NCBI GenBank assembly: GCA_044224315.1
Contig: JBGAKR010000008.1
Coordinates: forward strand, 1-64,000
Origin: JAGXTF01 sp044224315
GTDB taxonomy: Bacteria > Bacteroidota > Bacteroidia > NS11-12g > UBA955
Reading direction: 5' to 3'
DNA length: 64,000 bases
The notes under the pieces are model-generated. The model saw only the letters and a program-made list of their open reading frames with translations. It did no database searches and was not told where the DNA came from. The position numbers and the translations under genes were made by a program. Shown here piece by piece: positions 17,696-27,343 of this stretch. The first letter of the stretch is position 1, and each line of letters opens with the position of its first letter.

Positions 17696-19981
17696 TTAGA
17701 AAAGGGTAACCCTGTAGGTGTATTTTTTCTTGTCTTTTAATTCCACGGTTACATCATAATAATCGCCTGCTACCGCATTTTTAGGATTAATATCGGGCAC
17801 AATTACCAGTGTGCGCAACAGCATGCCACTAATGGGATATTCGTTTACAGTAGCAGCCACTTCCTGGGAGCTTTTGTTTTTAATGGTAACCTTGGCGTCT
17901 TTTAAATCGGCAGCTATTGAAAAACTCCACTTTTTAAACAGCAACATTTTGGGTGAGTAACCCGGTGCAGGCCAGGCCACAAAATGGTTTTGATACCAAA
18001 CTGAATCTTCGGCACCGGCCATATCCAGCAACCAGAATACACTATTATTTTCAGCACTTCCCACCCCAGCTTCGGTAGCTTCGGGATTCAATATAGCCCT
18101 GCGGTTTACAATTTCATCGCTTTTGCTATCGTCCATAAAAATGGTAACCGATTGGGCCGGGTTGCTTTCCAAAATACACTGGCCAATTTGCGCAGCTTCT
18201 TTGGCGCCTTTGGTAAAACAGGTATGGGTGGCCTCAGAAGGTTCGCGGGTAAAAATGCCTTTGGGGGCAAACATTACGGCAGCTTCCTGGCACTTGCGGC
18301 TTTTTTCTCGGCTCAGGTCCATGGGCAATACTACACCGGCATTCTGGCGGAAATAATTTAACCGGTTTACCACACTGTATAAGGTACTATCGGGCATATA
18401 GCCCACATTGCAATCGCTGCTTTTGCCATCCCAACCGGTATTGGCCACTTTTTTACCTTGCACGGTATTGTAGTATATGCGCGTTCCGGCATAGCGTTCA
18501 TTAAAATCGGCCATGGCCAGTCGTTTTTGCATTTCGCTTACATTCAATGCAGGGAAATCGGCGCGCATGCGGTTGTAATAGGTCCAGGCATCATACATTT
18601 CGCCATAGGCAATGGATGAATCCAGGTTGCGTGTGAGTACAGTTTGCAAGGCCGTTTTCAGGGTTTTATCCAATGGGAAATCTTTGATTAAGGCATCGTT
18701 CATGGCCAGCATGCCTTCCAATTCGCCGCGGTGAATTTTTAATTTCATCCAGCGATTGAAATAATCCAGTCGATATTTTTTTATATTTTTATTCCAGGGA
18801 TAATCTTCCAAAACATCCGAAAAAAGCATAGAAATCAGGCGATGGCTGATGGTTTCCGGTGGATTTTTGAGCAAAGATTCGCTCAGTTTTTCATCAAATT
18901 CTGCAAATTTATATTCCTTGGCATACCAGGTGCGGAAGAAGTAGGGCGCAGTACGGTCGGTATTTGTGCGCAGAAAATAATCCATACATTGGAATAAAAA
19001 TTTATTGTAATCGGCAATTAAAAATTCATCCACCGGGTTGGTAACACCGCTTTTTATGAGGTCTTTTTTTGTATTGTAAAATTCATTGGTAAATGCATCG
19101 GCACTGTCGTATGGCTTGCCCTGTGTGGCTTGCATGAGCTTGGTTAAATAATAGTAATTTTGTTGTACAAGAAAAAATGTATCACCGGGAAAAAACTTCA
19201 GTGCTGATTTTATTATATCACGGTATTTGGTATTAATAGCACCGCGGCGCGACAGCCCAATTAATTGGCTGCGCATCATTTTTTTCTCATTGGTAAGCAA
19301 AACCCGGTTCATGGGAAATAATTGCAAACCCATTTCGGTATAGCGTTTGGCGGTATCAAAGTAATTTTTTTCGAGGTAAAAATTACTCAGAATTTCAAAA
19401 GGTTCGCGCAGGTAAGTTCCGTCGCCATTGCCTTCCATAAAAGCATCGTAATTCCAGGCGGTTACTTGTTTTAATACAGGTAATGCTTCGGCCACATGAT
19501 GGTCGAGCCAGTAGCAAACACCCATCATGCCCAATGCCATGGTATCCCCTGTAAGGTCATAGCTTTTTTTGTACAGTTGCACTGCACCCGAATAGCGTTT
19601 TTGTCCATAATTGGCAATTGCCTCTTTGTTGTTGTAATCTACAATGGCCTCAAAATATTCGCGGTATTCTTCCAAGTATTGCCCGTCTTTATCTTTTTCT
19701 CTTCCTTTTACGGCACTTTTAACCGATTCTTTGGCATAATTGATTTTGCCACCCTGATACTTGGCCATTTTACTCATCATAAACTCGGCTGATGCTTTCA
19801 GGTAATACCATTCTGCGGCGTTTTTATCTTTTTTAATGGCAGCTTCAGCCATTTTTACCACTTTGGGATATTTCTTCTCGTTAAATGCCTTTTTTGCGCC
19901 CAGAATAACTGCGTCCTGCGCATAAAGATTCATTGCAATGCCGCAAAGCATCAATAAGAAAACATGCTTGAAAATAGCCAT
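17696..19981 (-). CDS. secreted protein with TPR-like region and C-terminal CAP (SCP/PR1) domain
   Basis: The ATG at 19981 gives MAIFKHVFLLMLCGIAMNLYAQ, a standard signal peptide; in-frame ATGs at 19993 and 20002 only add residues before it. About 761 residues. The N-terminal half is helical and TPR-like (AAEWYYLKASAEFMMSKMAK, KEAIANYGQKRYSGAVQLYK). The C-terminal third has a CAP-domain pattern: LNYFRQNAGVVLPMDLS, the CQEAAVMFAP helix, then SEATHTCF and a cysteine pair. CAP domains occur in secreted proteins, with varied lipid-binding or peptidase-like roles. The N-terminal repeats suggest a protein-binding scaffold. No function is assigned. It sits just upstream of the patatin unit but is separated by a hairpin and that unit's promoter. 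Confidence 0.75.
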   Translation of the reverse strand: MAIFKHVFLLMLCGIAMNLYAQDAVILGAKKAFNEKKYPKVVKMAEAAIKKDKNAAEWYYLKASAEFMMSKMAKYQGGKINYAKESVKSAVKGREKDKDGQYLEEYREYFEAIVDYNNKEAIANYGQKRYSGAVQLYKKSYDLTGDTMALGMMGVCYWLDHHVAEALPVLKQVTAWNYDAFMEGNGDGTYLREPFEILSNFYLEKNYFDTAKRYTEMGLQLFPMNRVLLTNEKKMMRSQLIGLSRRGAINTKYRDIIKSALKFFPGDTFFLVQQNYYYLTKLMQATQGKPYDSADAFTNEFYNTKKDLIKSGVTNPVDEFLIADYNKFLFQCMDYFLRTNTDRTAPYFFRTWYAKEYKFAEFDEKLSESLLKNPPETISHRLISMLFSDVLEDYPWNKNIKKYRLDYFNRWMKLKIHRGELEGMLAMNDALIKDFPLDKTLKTALQTVLTRNLDSSIAYGEMYDAWTYYNRMRADFPALNVSEMQKRLAMADFNERYAGTRIYYNTVQGKKVANTGWDGKSSDCNVGYMPDSTLYSVVNRLNYFRQNAGVVLPMDLSREKSRKCQEAAVMFAPKGIFTREPSEATHTCFTKGAKEAAQIGQCILESNPAQSVTIFMDDSKSDEIVNRRAILNPEATEAGVGSAENNSVFWLLDMAGAEDSVWYQNHFVAWPAPGYSPKMLLFKKWSFSIAADLKDAKVTIKNKSSQEVAATVNEYPISGMLLRTLVIVPDINPKNAVAGDYYDVTVELKDKKKYTYRVTLF

Positions 19982-20076
19982 GATACGAATCATAAAGGGC
20001 AAAAATCGGGAATTGAACGAATAAATGGTAATGAGGTGGAAAAAAAGAACAAAACCCTTGAGCGAAGTGATTTTTT

Positions 20077-21978
20077 TTAACCGTTTTCAGCCAGCTCACT
20101 CAGCTCTAGCCAGCGTTCCATGGCCTGGTCTATGGCTTTTTCCAGTTCTATCAACTCCTTACCAAGGGCTATTAGTTCTTCATGGTTGTTGGTACCCCCG
20201 TTCAGCAAAGCATGGATTTCGGCTTTGCGGGCTTCCATCTGGTTCATATTGGCTTCGGCATTCTGCAGTTCGCGCTGCTCGTTAAAGCTGAGCTTGCGTT
20301 TGGCAGTGGCTGGTTTTTCTTTGGGTGCCTCAACCGTGGCCGCAGCTTGTCTGGACTGGGCTTTTTGCTCCTGTTTTTGTTGCTCTCTCCACTCGCGGTA
20401 ATCGGTGTAATTGCCCGGAAAATCGCGGATTACCCCGTTGCCCTCAAATACAAATACATGGTCTACCAGTTTATCCATAAAATACCGGTCGTGGCTTACC
20501 AGCAATACCGATCCCCTGAAATTTTCCAAAAACTCCTCCAATACATTCAGGGTGCCAATATCCAGGTCATTGGTGGGTTCATCCAGAATTAAAAAGTTGG
20601 GATTTTTAATTAAAATGCGCAGCATTTGCAGGCGTTTTCTCTCGCCTCCGCTGAGTTTGTTTACAATTTTATATTGCTCGGCGGGTGGAAATTTAAACCG
20701 GGTTAAAAATTGTGAAGCCGATAATTTACTGCCATCGGCTAGTTCTATATTGTCGGCAATGTCAGTAACCACTTCTATCAGCCTTTTCTCCAACATAGCA
20801 GGGGTAAGTTCTTCCTCCTGGTCGTAATAACCTATAGCGGTATTTTCACCCATTACAATATCGCCGGTATCGGGTTTTAATTCGCCCGTAATTAATCGCA
20901 ACAATGTACTTTTCCCGCAACCGTTGGGGCCAATAATTCCGGCCTTTTCTCCGGGTTGAAAATAGTGCCTGAACTGGGTTATCAATTGCTTGTCGCCCAA
21001 AGATTTGCTGATGTTCCGAATCTCCAGAATTTTACCCCCTTGCCGGCGGTCTTTCACTTCCAGTTTAATTTTGATTTCGGGTGCAGGTCCGCTGATTTTT
21101 TCTTTTAAATCTTCGAAAGCTTCAATGCGCGCTTTGGATTTGGTACCCCTGGCTTTTGGCATGCGGCGCATCCACTCCAGCTCTTTGCGGTACAGGTTTT
21201 TTGCACGGTCTACTTCAGCCAGGTTGTTTTCTCTTTGCTCTTCTTTTTTTTGCAAATAGTAGGCATAATTTCCCTCATATTTTTGCAATTTTCCATATTC
21301 CAATTCCGCAATCTGGTTGGTAATTCCATCCAGAAAATATCGGTCGTGGGTAACAACAAATAGGGTTTCAAATTGCTCTTTAATAAGGTTTTGCAGCCAT
21401 TCAACGGTATTTATATCCAAGTGGTTGGTAGGCTCATCCAACAGCAATACATCGGGTTCTTCGGCCAAAATGCGGGCCAGTGCCACACGCTTGCGTTGCC
21501 CTCCGGATAGGGTGGCCACACTTTGCTCCATATACGGACTAATTCCCAGTCGAGATATAATTTCCTTTACCCGGTGCTCGTAACTCCAGGCTTCGCGGGT
21601 ATGCATTTCGTGGGTTATGCGGTCCAGTTCTGCCAGGTATTCGGCATCATCGCGGGGATGATCTACCAGTAATTCGTAGTTTTTAATTAAAGAAATAAGC
21701 TGGTGCCGGTTGTTAAACACATTTCCAAAAACGGTGTCATTCTCGTCCAGTTCAGGGTTTTGGCCCAGGTAGCCTATGGTTATTTCTTTGCGTACACTTA
21801 CATTGCCGGTTTCGGGCGGTTCAAGGCCTGCAAGTATGTTTAGCAGGGAGGTTTTTCCGGTGCCGTTTACCCCAATTAATCCTACACGGTCACCGCGATT
21901 TAATCCCAGGTTTAAATTCGAAAAAAGGGTACGGTCGCCAATGCTGCGCGAGATATTTTCGGCTGAAAGAAGGTTCAT
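20077..21978 (-). CDS. ABC-F family ATPase, Uup-like
   Basis: 633 residues with two complete ABC domains and no membrane segments. Walker A1 is GVNGTGKT (36-43) and signature 1 is LSGGQRKRVALARIL; Walker A2 is GPNGCGKST and signature 2 is LSGGERKRLQMLRIL. Both Walker B motifs are followed by LLDEPTNHLD / ILDEPTNDLD. The C-terminus after about residue 560 is a coiled coil (EANMNQMEARKAEIHALL...), typical of Uup rather than EttA. ABC-F proteins act on the ribosome or on branched nucleic acids rather than as transporters. A -7 box lies 11 bases upstream of the ATG. Confidence 0.92.
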   Translation of the reverse strand: MNLLSAENISRSIGDRTLFSNLNLGLNRGDRVGLIGVNGTGKTSLLNILAGLEPPETGNVSVRKEITIGYLGQNPELDENDTVFGNVFNNRHQLISLIKNYELLVDHPRDDAEYLAELDRITHEMHTREAWSYEHRVKEIISRLGISPYMEQSVATLSGGQRKRVALARILAEEPDVLLLDEPTNHLDINTVEWLQNLIKEQFETLFVVTHDRYFLDGITNQIAELEYGKLQKYEGNYAYYLQKKEEQRENNLAEVDRAKNLYRKELEWMRRMPKARGTKSKARIEAFEDLKEKISGPAPEIKIKLEVKDRRQGGKILEIRNISKSLGDKQLITQFRHYFQPGEKAGIIGPNGCGKSTLLRLITGELKPDTGDIVMGENTAIGYYDQEEELTPAMLEKRLIEVVTDIADNIELADGSKLSASQFLTRFKFPPAEQYKIVNKLSGGERKRLQMLRILIKNPNFLILDEPTNDLDIGTLNVLEEFLENFRGSVLLVSHDRYFMDKLVDHVFVFEGNGVIRDFPGNYTDYREWREQQKQEQKAQSRQAAATVEAPKEKPATAKRKLSFNEQRELQNAEANMNQMEARKAEIHALLNGGTNNHEELIALGKELIELEKAIDQAMERWLELSELAENG

Positions 21979-21989
21979 TTAAAAAAAGG

Positions 21990-21997
21990 CAAAGTTA
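21990..21997 (-). promoter_or_regulatory. -7 box for the ABC-F gene
   Basis: Minus-strand TAACTTTG fits TAnnTTTG and lies 11 bases upstream of the ATG at 21978. Confidence 0.45.
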
Positions 21998-22042
21998 GGC
22001 AGTAAACCTGTGAACCCCGAATGATAGGGTTAATCTGTCAGA

Positions 22043-22699
22043 TTACTTTTCCGAAACAAAAGCCGCTTGCATGGTTTGCAAAAAAGCTTCTTTGGGTTGG
22101 GCACCCGATACAGCATACTTACGGTCGAACACAAAAAATGGAACCCCGCGCACCCCAATTTGCATGGCAATTTCGATGTCTTCCAACACAGCATTTTTGT
22201 ACGTTTCTTTTTCTAAAGCTTCGCGAATGTCGGTATCGTTTAATCCTGCACTTACGCCTAGATTTACCAGCACTTCCACATCATCGATGTTTTTTCCCTG
22301 TGTAAAATATGCAGCAAAAAGCAATTCTTCCGTTTGGTTTTGCAAACCGTGTTGCGCAGCCAGGTGCGATAATTGGTGGGCTTTCAGCGAGTTGGCCGGT
22401 ATGGCTTTGTCCATTTGGTAGTTCAAGCCTTCCTGAGCTGCCATGCGGGTTACATGGTCGTTCATGCCTTTGGCCTGCTCTAGCGATACGTTTTTATGTT
22501 CGGCTAAATACTGGTGAATATTCTGGTTGGGATTGGTTACCAAATCGGGCGAAAGTTGGTAGCTTTTCCAAATAATTTCTACTTCATCTTTAAATTCCGA
22601 TTCGGCCAGGGCAGTCTCAAATTTGCGTTTGCCAATGTAGCAAAAGGGGCACATGATATCGCTCCAGATTTCGACCTGGTGTTTGGGATTGTTGTTCAT
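22043..22699 (-). CDS. DsbA-family (FrnE-like) thiol oxidoreductase
   Basis: 218 residues, without a signal peptide, so cytoplasmic. The thioredoxin-fold active site is Cys17-Pro-Phe-Cys20 in SDIMCPFCYIGKR. The cis-Pro loop is RGVPFFVFDRKYAVSGAQP near the C-terminus. The insert between is all-helical, as in FrnE/2-hydroxychromene-isomerase-like members. It is likely to act in disulfide exchange or isomerisation; the partner is unknown. It has its own -7 box. Confidence 0.9.
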   Translation of the reverse strand: MNNNPKHQVEIWSDIMCPFCYIGKRKFETALAESEFKDEVEIIWKSYQLSPDLVTNPNQNIHQYLAEHKNVSLEQAKGMNDHVTRMAAQEGLNYQMDKAIPANSLKAHQLSHLAAQHGLQNQTEELLFAAYFTQGKNIDDVEVLVNLGVSAGLNDTDIREALEKETYKNAVLEDIEIAMQIGVRGVPFFVFDRKYAVSGAQPKEAFLQTMQAAFVSEK

Positions 22700-22710
22700 A
22701 TTTGTGGGAA

Positions 22711-22718
22711 CAAATATA
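22711..22718 (-). promoter_or_regulatory. -7 box for the DsbA-family gene
   Basis: Minus-strand TATATTTG, exact TAnnTTTG, 11 bases before the ATG at 22699. It lies in the short gap downstream of the outer-membrane barrel gene, so the two genes are probably separate transcription units. Confidence 0.5.
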
Positions 22719-22723
22719 CGATA

Positions 22724-25165
22724 TTATCCCACCTTATTCTGTGCCCTTTGTTTTTCTTCTTCGGCGCCGCCTTGTCTGCGTTGGGCAGGGGTTTGCTGGC
22801 CTCCAAATTTGTAGGAGAAACTGAGCATGGCTACACGGGTTTCGCGTTTTACAATAAAATCTTCGTGGTAACCAACAAAATCGCTTGAACCGACGGGATT
22901 TCCGGTAAAGAAAATATCGCTTACATTGAGTTTTAATGCCCCTTTTTTGTTCCAGAAACTGCGCTGTACACCCATTCCAAATTGCCCTAAAGCTTTAATT
23001 TTCATGTAGCCGTATACTTGTCCGCTTTGAAAGGATGCATTGGCGTCGGCGGTCCAGTTTTTGTTAAAAACATAGGATTGCTGTCCGGTCAAAATTAATA
23101 CAGGACTTCCGCTGTTCAGCGGTGTATTGCCTACATTGCCCCTGAAATTTTGTAAGGCACTGGTGAGGGAATAATAACCGCTGCTTTTTTTACCCAATTT
23201 TAATGGGGTAGAAGCGGTTACCAAAATGCTCTGAAAACTATTCAGATTTTTATTGGTTTGCACGGTTATTTTGGGATCCGTATCACTTGGATAAATTACT
23301 TCGGTAATGATGCGGTTTACCCGATTTAAACTTACAGAAATATTGGCGCCAGTACCCCATATATATTGGGTTTCAAGGCTCCAGGTAAGCTGCGGAAACA
23401 ACGATGGATTGCCCGCTTTATAGGTAGTGGGGTCTAAATAAAATTTAAATGGATTGAGTTGTTCGTAATCTGGCCTTTCTATTCTTCGCGAAAGGGTAAT
23501 GCCTGCAATATTTACATTTTTAATTACCCTTTGAATATTTACCGATGGAAACAACTGATTATAATGGCGGTTAAAACTTTCGTTGGTAATTAATTGCAAG
23601 CCGTGGGAGAGGGTTTGTTCACTACGCAGTCCCAGCTGATACTGCCATTTTTTAATGGCGCCAGCGGTTTGCAAATAAGCAGCAATAATATGCTCGGTAT
23701 AAATAAAATGGTTGCTTTTATTGCTGTCTAAAATAGCGGTTCCAGAGCTTACATCGCTAAAGCGCACATCATTGTCGGCAACTACACGACTGGCTTTGGC
23801 ACCTGCTTCCCATACGCTGCCTGATTTTAATTTTTTTACATAATCGGTTTTAAAGGCAATGATATCCAATTGTCCGTTAAAATTACCGCCTAATAAATAA
23901 TCGGCTTTGTTTTTTTGATAAATGGCATCATAATATTCGGTAGTAAAAAGCTGATTATTAAGGGTTAGAAAAGTGGCCCCATCCAAATCGGCACTCCAGA
24001 TGCTGCCGAGGGTATCAAGGTTTACACGGATATAGGTATTGGATGAAAGATTGCCCATTTTCTCGTGTGAATCATTAATGGTACTGAAAAAGGAGGCTAC
24101 ATTTCCTGCAGTATCTAAAATGGTGGAATAATTTTTTCCATTGGGATTAAATAGGGTTCCACTGGCATTGATACTGGTGCCTATGGTTACATTTTTATTG
24201 ATACGCCAATCGGCCAGGGTTCTGAAAGTGCTGGTGTTGATAGGGAAACGCAGGTAATTGCTTTGCACATAACTACCGTTGGATTTATTATTAATAAAAA
24301 AATCGCGTTGTAAAGCCAGTTGGTTAAAACTTTTTCTTGATGCAATATTAAATTGGGTGGTAAGTGATATTTTATTTTTGCGGTAGCCCAATAAAAAACC
24401 TTGGGATAATTTGCCATAGCGTCCTTGCCCGGCGCCTGTACTCACCGATCCACTTGTCCCTTTTTCTTTGGTGCGTTTTATTTTTAAATTAATTAAACCA
24501 GCTGATCCTGCTGCATCGTAGCGCGCTGAGGGATTGGCAATCAGCTCAATTTTGTCGATCATAGTTGCCGGTGTATTGCGCAAAAAATTAAACAATTGCT
24601 CACCTGAAATGGGTTGCAGGCGGTCGTCTATCATAAACATTACTCCGCTTTTACCCTTCATGGTTATCATATTGTTTTGCTCATCTACAATAATTCCAGG
24701 GCAGCGCATCAATAAATCAAGCACTGTGGCTGCTGCACCCGGACTGATTTGGGCTGCATCTACAATTACTTTATCACCCTGCACCGATATGGCTTTTGAG
24801 GCCTGGCTGATTTCGATTTGGGATACATTTTTTGCCAATGATTTTAAAACAATATTTATTTTAATTGCGGTATCTGCATTTGGTTTTATATCCAATCTGA
24901 AAGTGTCAAAACCATCGGCGGTGCATAATATGGAATAGGTTTCGCAAGTATTTTCATAGGCATTAAATTGAGATGCTGCCCCGGGTATTAGGGTGTTGTG
25001 TTTTAATTCGCAGGGATTGTAAATATCCAATTGGGCACTGGAAACAGGTTTACCATTCTCATCGGCTATATTGCCGCGCAGGGCAATTTTGGCTATATTC
25101 TGAGCCACTGCAAATGCAGGTAAAAAAGGCAGTAAGAGTAAGGTTTTGCGTAGGTGTTTAATCAT
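22724..25165 (-). CDS. outer-membrane beta-barrel protein, OMP_b-brl_3 / TonB-plug type
   Basis: 813 residues with a signal peptide ending FAVAQ. An N-terminal CarboxypepD_reg-like sandwich (ALRGNIADENGKPVSSAQLDIY, about 27-110) is followed by a TonB-receptor plug-like domain (VLDLLMRCPGIIVDEQNN, then ATMIDKIELIANPSARYDAAGSAG split by short gaps). The rest is a long barrel rich in alternating aromatic strands. The C-terminus has a polar Gln/Arg-rich tail (TPAQRRQGGAEEEKQRAQ) after the last strand. Family members move unknown ligands across the outer membrane or act structurally. There is no SusD partner next to it, so polysaccharide uptake is not supported. Confidence 0.85.
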   Translation of the reverse strand: MIKHLRKTLLLLPFLPAFAVAQNIAKIALRGNIADENGKPVSSAQLDIYNPCELKHNTLIPGAASQFNAYENTCETYSILCTADGFDTFRLDIKPNADTAIKINIVLKSLAKNVSQIEISQASKAISVQGDKVIVDAAQISPGAAATVLDLLMRCPGIIVDEQNNMITMKGKSGVMFMIDDRLQPISGEQLFNFLRNTPATMIDKIELIANPSARYDAAGSAGLINLKIKRTKEKGTSGSVSTGAGQGRYGKLSQGFLLGYRKNKISLTTQFNIASRKSFNQLALQRDFFINNKSNGSYVQSNYLRFPINTSTFRTLADWRINKNVTIGTSINASGTLFNPNGKNYSTILDTAGNVASFFSTINDSHEKMGNLSSNTYIRVNLDTLGSIWSADLDGATFLTLNNQLFTTEYYDAIYQKNKADYLLGGNFNGQLDIIAFKTDYVKKLKSGSVWEAGAKASRVVADNDVRFSDVSSGTAILDSNKSNHFIYTEHIIAAYLQTAGAIKKWQYQLGLRSEQTLSHGLQLITNESFNRHYNQLFPSVNIQRVIKNVNIAGITLSRRIERPDYEQLNPFKFYLDPTTYKAGNPSLFPQLTWSLETQYIWGTGANISVSLNRVNRIITEVIYPSDTDPKITVQTNKNLNSFQSILVTASTPLKLGKKSSGYYSLTSALQNFRGNVGNTPLNSGSPVLILTGQQSYVFNKNWTADANASFQSGQVYGYMKIKALGQFGMGVQRSFWNKKGALKLNVSDIFFTGNPVGSSDFVGYHEDFIVKRETRVAMLSFSYKFGGQQTPAQRRQGGAEEEKQRAQNKVG

Positions 25166-25175
25166 AGATTTTTTT

Positions 25176-25183
25176 CAAACCTA
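25176..25183 (-). promoter_or_regulatory. -7 box for the outer-membrane barrel gene
   Basis: Minus-strand TAGGTTTG fits TAnnTTTG and ends ten bases before the ATG at 25165. Confidence 0.45.
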
Positions 25184-25276
25184 TGATGTAAAATCCAGCG
25201 CATGTGTCATTATCGACAGAAATTGTAATCCTGCGGATAAGACATTTGAATTATTCGATAAATCGAAATAAAGGAC

Positions 25277-27214
25277 TTATAATTTCACCAACCGTGTAGT
25301 GTACTGGTTTTGGAATGTATCGTTGGCCATTACAAAATAAATACCGGGCAGCAAATTCGATATGGATATTTTTGCGGAATTGGATTGAACTTCCATTATA
25401 GAAACGGTTTTACCATGAATATCTACAATTCGAATGGATTGATAATTTACATTACCGGGCAATACTAAAAATTCATCGGTTGCAGGATTAGGAGAAATTT
25501 GCAATTCATAATTGCCTGAAATGGATTTAATACCTGCTGCGGTAATGGTTTTACAATCGCTAAGCACTGTGCATTCTCCTTTTTCAATGACAACAGCGTA
25601 GCTTCCATTGGATTTTGCAGTAAAAGTTGTTCCAGTTTCACCTGCAATGGGTGCGCCGGTGCTGCAGTTAATCCACTGCAATTTGGCGCCGCTAACGTTG
25701 ACTGTTAAAATGCCACCCGACTGCGAAATACTATGGCTGATATTACAATCAATTTTTTGCATAAACGCATCACTTTCCCCTTGTGGAGTTTTATTAACTG
25801 CCGGCGAATTGATGGCAAAATTCACAGTTCCAATATAGTTGCCTGTAAAGTAGAGACTTCCCTGGTTTCCAAACTGCAAGTTAAGGTTGGTCAATGGATC
25901 GGCATTGTTGCCAATTTTATAGGCCTGAATGAGGTTTCCGGAAGCATTGTATTTGGCAATAAATCCTGAATAAACGAATTGTCCTGATACCAGGTATTTT
26001 TTAGCACTGGAAGGATCAAAATCTACCGTATCTGTGAATATTCCTGCAATGTATGCGTTGCCAAATTTATCACATAAAATCTGGCGTATGAAAGTGGTTG
26101 AGTAAAGTTTCACCGGTAGCACTTTTACAAATACAAAAAGTCCGTTGGCATCCAGTTTAAGTAAAAACTGGTCCATCTGTGCAGCAGATTCCATTGCGGT
26201 TCCACTGCCGGGGTCAAAATCAACATTGGCGTAAAAGGATCCACCCAGCCATATATTGCCATTATCATCGGTTTGAGTGCTATAAATCTGCATAGAACTT
26301 GCCGTAAAAGAACGGGCCCACAAGTAGTCGCCGTCTGCAGTGAGTTTGCATACAAAACCTTCCTGAAATCCATCACTACCTACATTTTGATATTTTACGG
26401 CAGTTCCCGGGTCAAAATCTACCGCATAGTTGAAGTATCCGCAACTGATTATATTTCCATCTTTATCGATAGTGGCATCGTATAGTTCTACGGTGTTTTT
26501 ATCCGTGCGAAAGTCTTTAGCCCAGATGAGTGTTCCATCGCTGCTGTTATACTTGCACAAAAATGCGTTTCTCGCGTCCAAGGAATATTTGGTGGATACT
26601 GAGAGTTTCGTAACGCCCCCATGTGGATCAAAATCTACTTCCTCGATATACGTGCCGGTAATAAGCAGTTTTTGGTCTTTGGTTATCAAAATATTGGTAA
26701 GGGTTTGTATCGATCCATCCAATTGTTGCCCCCATAAATAATTGCCGTTTGAATCTAATTTAAGCATAAATGTAGACTGACTTTTGGGAACAAATTGGGT
26801 TAATCCGAGGCCGGGATTCAAATCAATGGTATCCTGGAAAAGCCCCGTGGCATATATGTTTCCAGCATTGTCTACCGCTATATTATAGATGGCTTCTTCT
26901 TTTTTACTGCCAAAAGTAACCACCCATTTTAGTTTGCCAGATGGGTCGAGTTTTTGGATATAACAGTCGGAAAGTCCTTTGCTGGTTTTGGTTACTGCAG
27001 TGCCCGCAAGGTTAAAGCTGGTATTGTTTTGATACAAACCTAATGAAATGAGGTTGTGATTTTTATCTGTGACTGATTTTATAGGTTCATCTGATTTGCT
27101 GCTTCCGGCGGTATTAATCCAACCGTGGGTGAAGGTTTGGGCTTTAGAATGCGATGCAAGCACACATACAATCAGATAGATTGTATTTCTTGCTATTTGC
27201 TTTGCAGTGTTCAT
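25277..27214 (-). CDS. SBBP-like repeat protein with T9SS type A sorting domain
   Basis: The ATG at 27214 (MNTAKQIARNTIYLIVCVLA) gives a signal peptide; the open frame continues upstream to 27295 but without export features. 645 residues. The body is a chain of beta-propeller-like repeats. Each has a 'GNIYATGLFQDTIDLNPG' type phrase, and D-F-D-P-G/H-G/S words recur (VDFDPHGG, VDFDPGTA, VDFDPGSG, VDFDPSSA), spaced by roughly 60-70 residues. A short Ig-like part (SISQSGGILTVNVSGAKLQW) precedes the T9SS type A domain: QISPNPATDEFLVLPGN ... GIYFVMANDTFQNQYTTRLVKL. It is predicted to be secreted by T9SS; ligand unknown. Confidence 0.85.
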   Translation of the reverse strand: MNTAKQIARNTIYLIVCVLASHSKAQTFTHGWINTAGSSKSDEPIKSVTDKNHNLISLGLYQNNTSFNLAGTAVTKTSKGLSDCYIQKLDPSGKLKWVVTFGSKKEEAIYNIAVDNAGNIYATGLFQDTIDLNPGLGLTQFVPKSQSTFMLKLDSNGNYLWGQQLDGSIQTLTNILITKDQKLLITGTYIEEVDFDPHGGVTKLSVSTKYSLDARNAFLCKYNSSDGTLIWAKDFRTDKNTVELYDATIDKDGNIISCGYFNYAVDFDPGTAVKYQNVGSDGFQEGFVCKLTADGDYLWARSFTASSMQIYSTQTDDNGNIWLGGSFYANVDFDPGSGTAMESAAQMDQFLLKLDANGLFVFVKVLPVKLYSTTFIRQILCDKFGNAYIAGIFTDTVDFDPSSAKKYLVSGQFVYSGFIAKYNASGNLIQAYKIGNNADPLTNLNLQFGNQGSLYFTGNYIGTVNFAINSPAVNKTPQGESDAFMQKIDCNISHSISQSGGILTVNVSGAKLQWINCSTGAPIAGETGTTFTAKSNGSYAVVIEKGECTVLSDCKTITAAGIKSISGNYELQISPNPATDEFLVLPGNVNYQSIRIVDIHGKTVSIMEVQSNSAKISISNLLPGIYFVMANDTFQNQYTTRLVKL

Positions 27215-27343
27215 ATTATTCAAGTATATAACAAAAATTTGGATTTCATGGCATATTAAAAGTGAATTATTATTTGGTAACTGTGTAAAGCTCAAGCTGC
27301 TGTGTTTCAGCAGGCTATCGATTATCGCGGATGGGTAGATTGA

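Noticed and set aside
22724..25165. SusC/SusD polysaccharide-uptake locus
   Set aside because: There is a plug-barrel protein but no SusD-type lipoprotein or glycoside hydrolase next to it.
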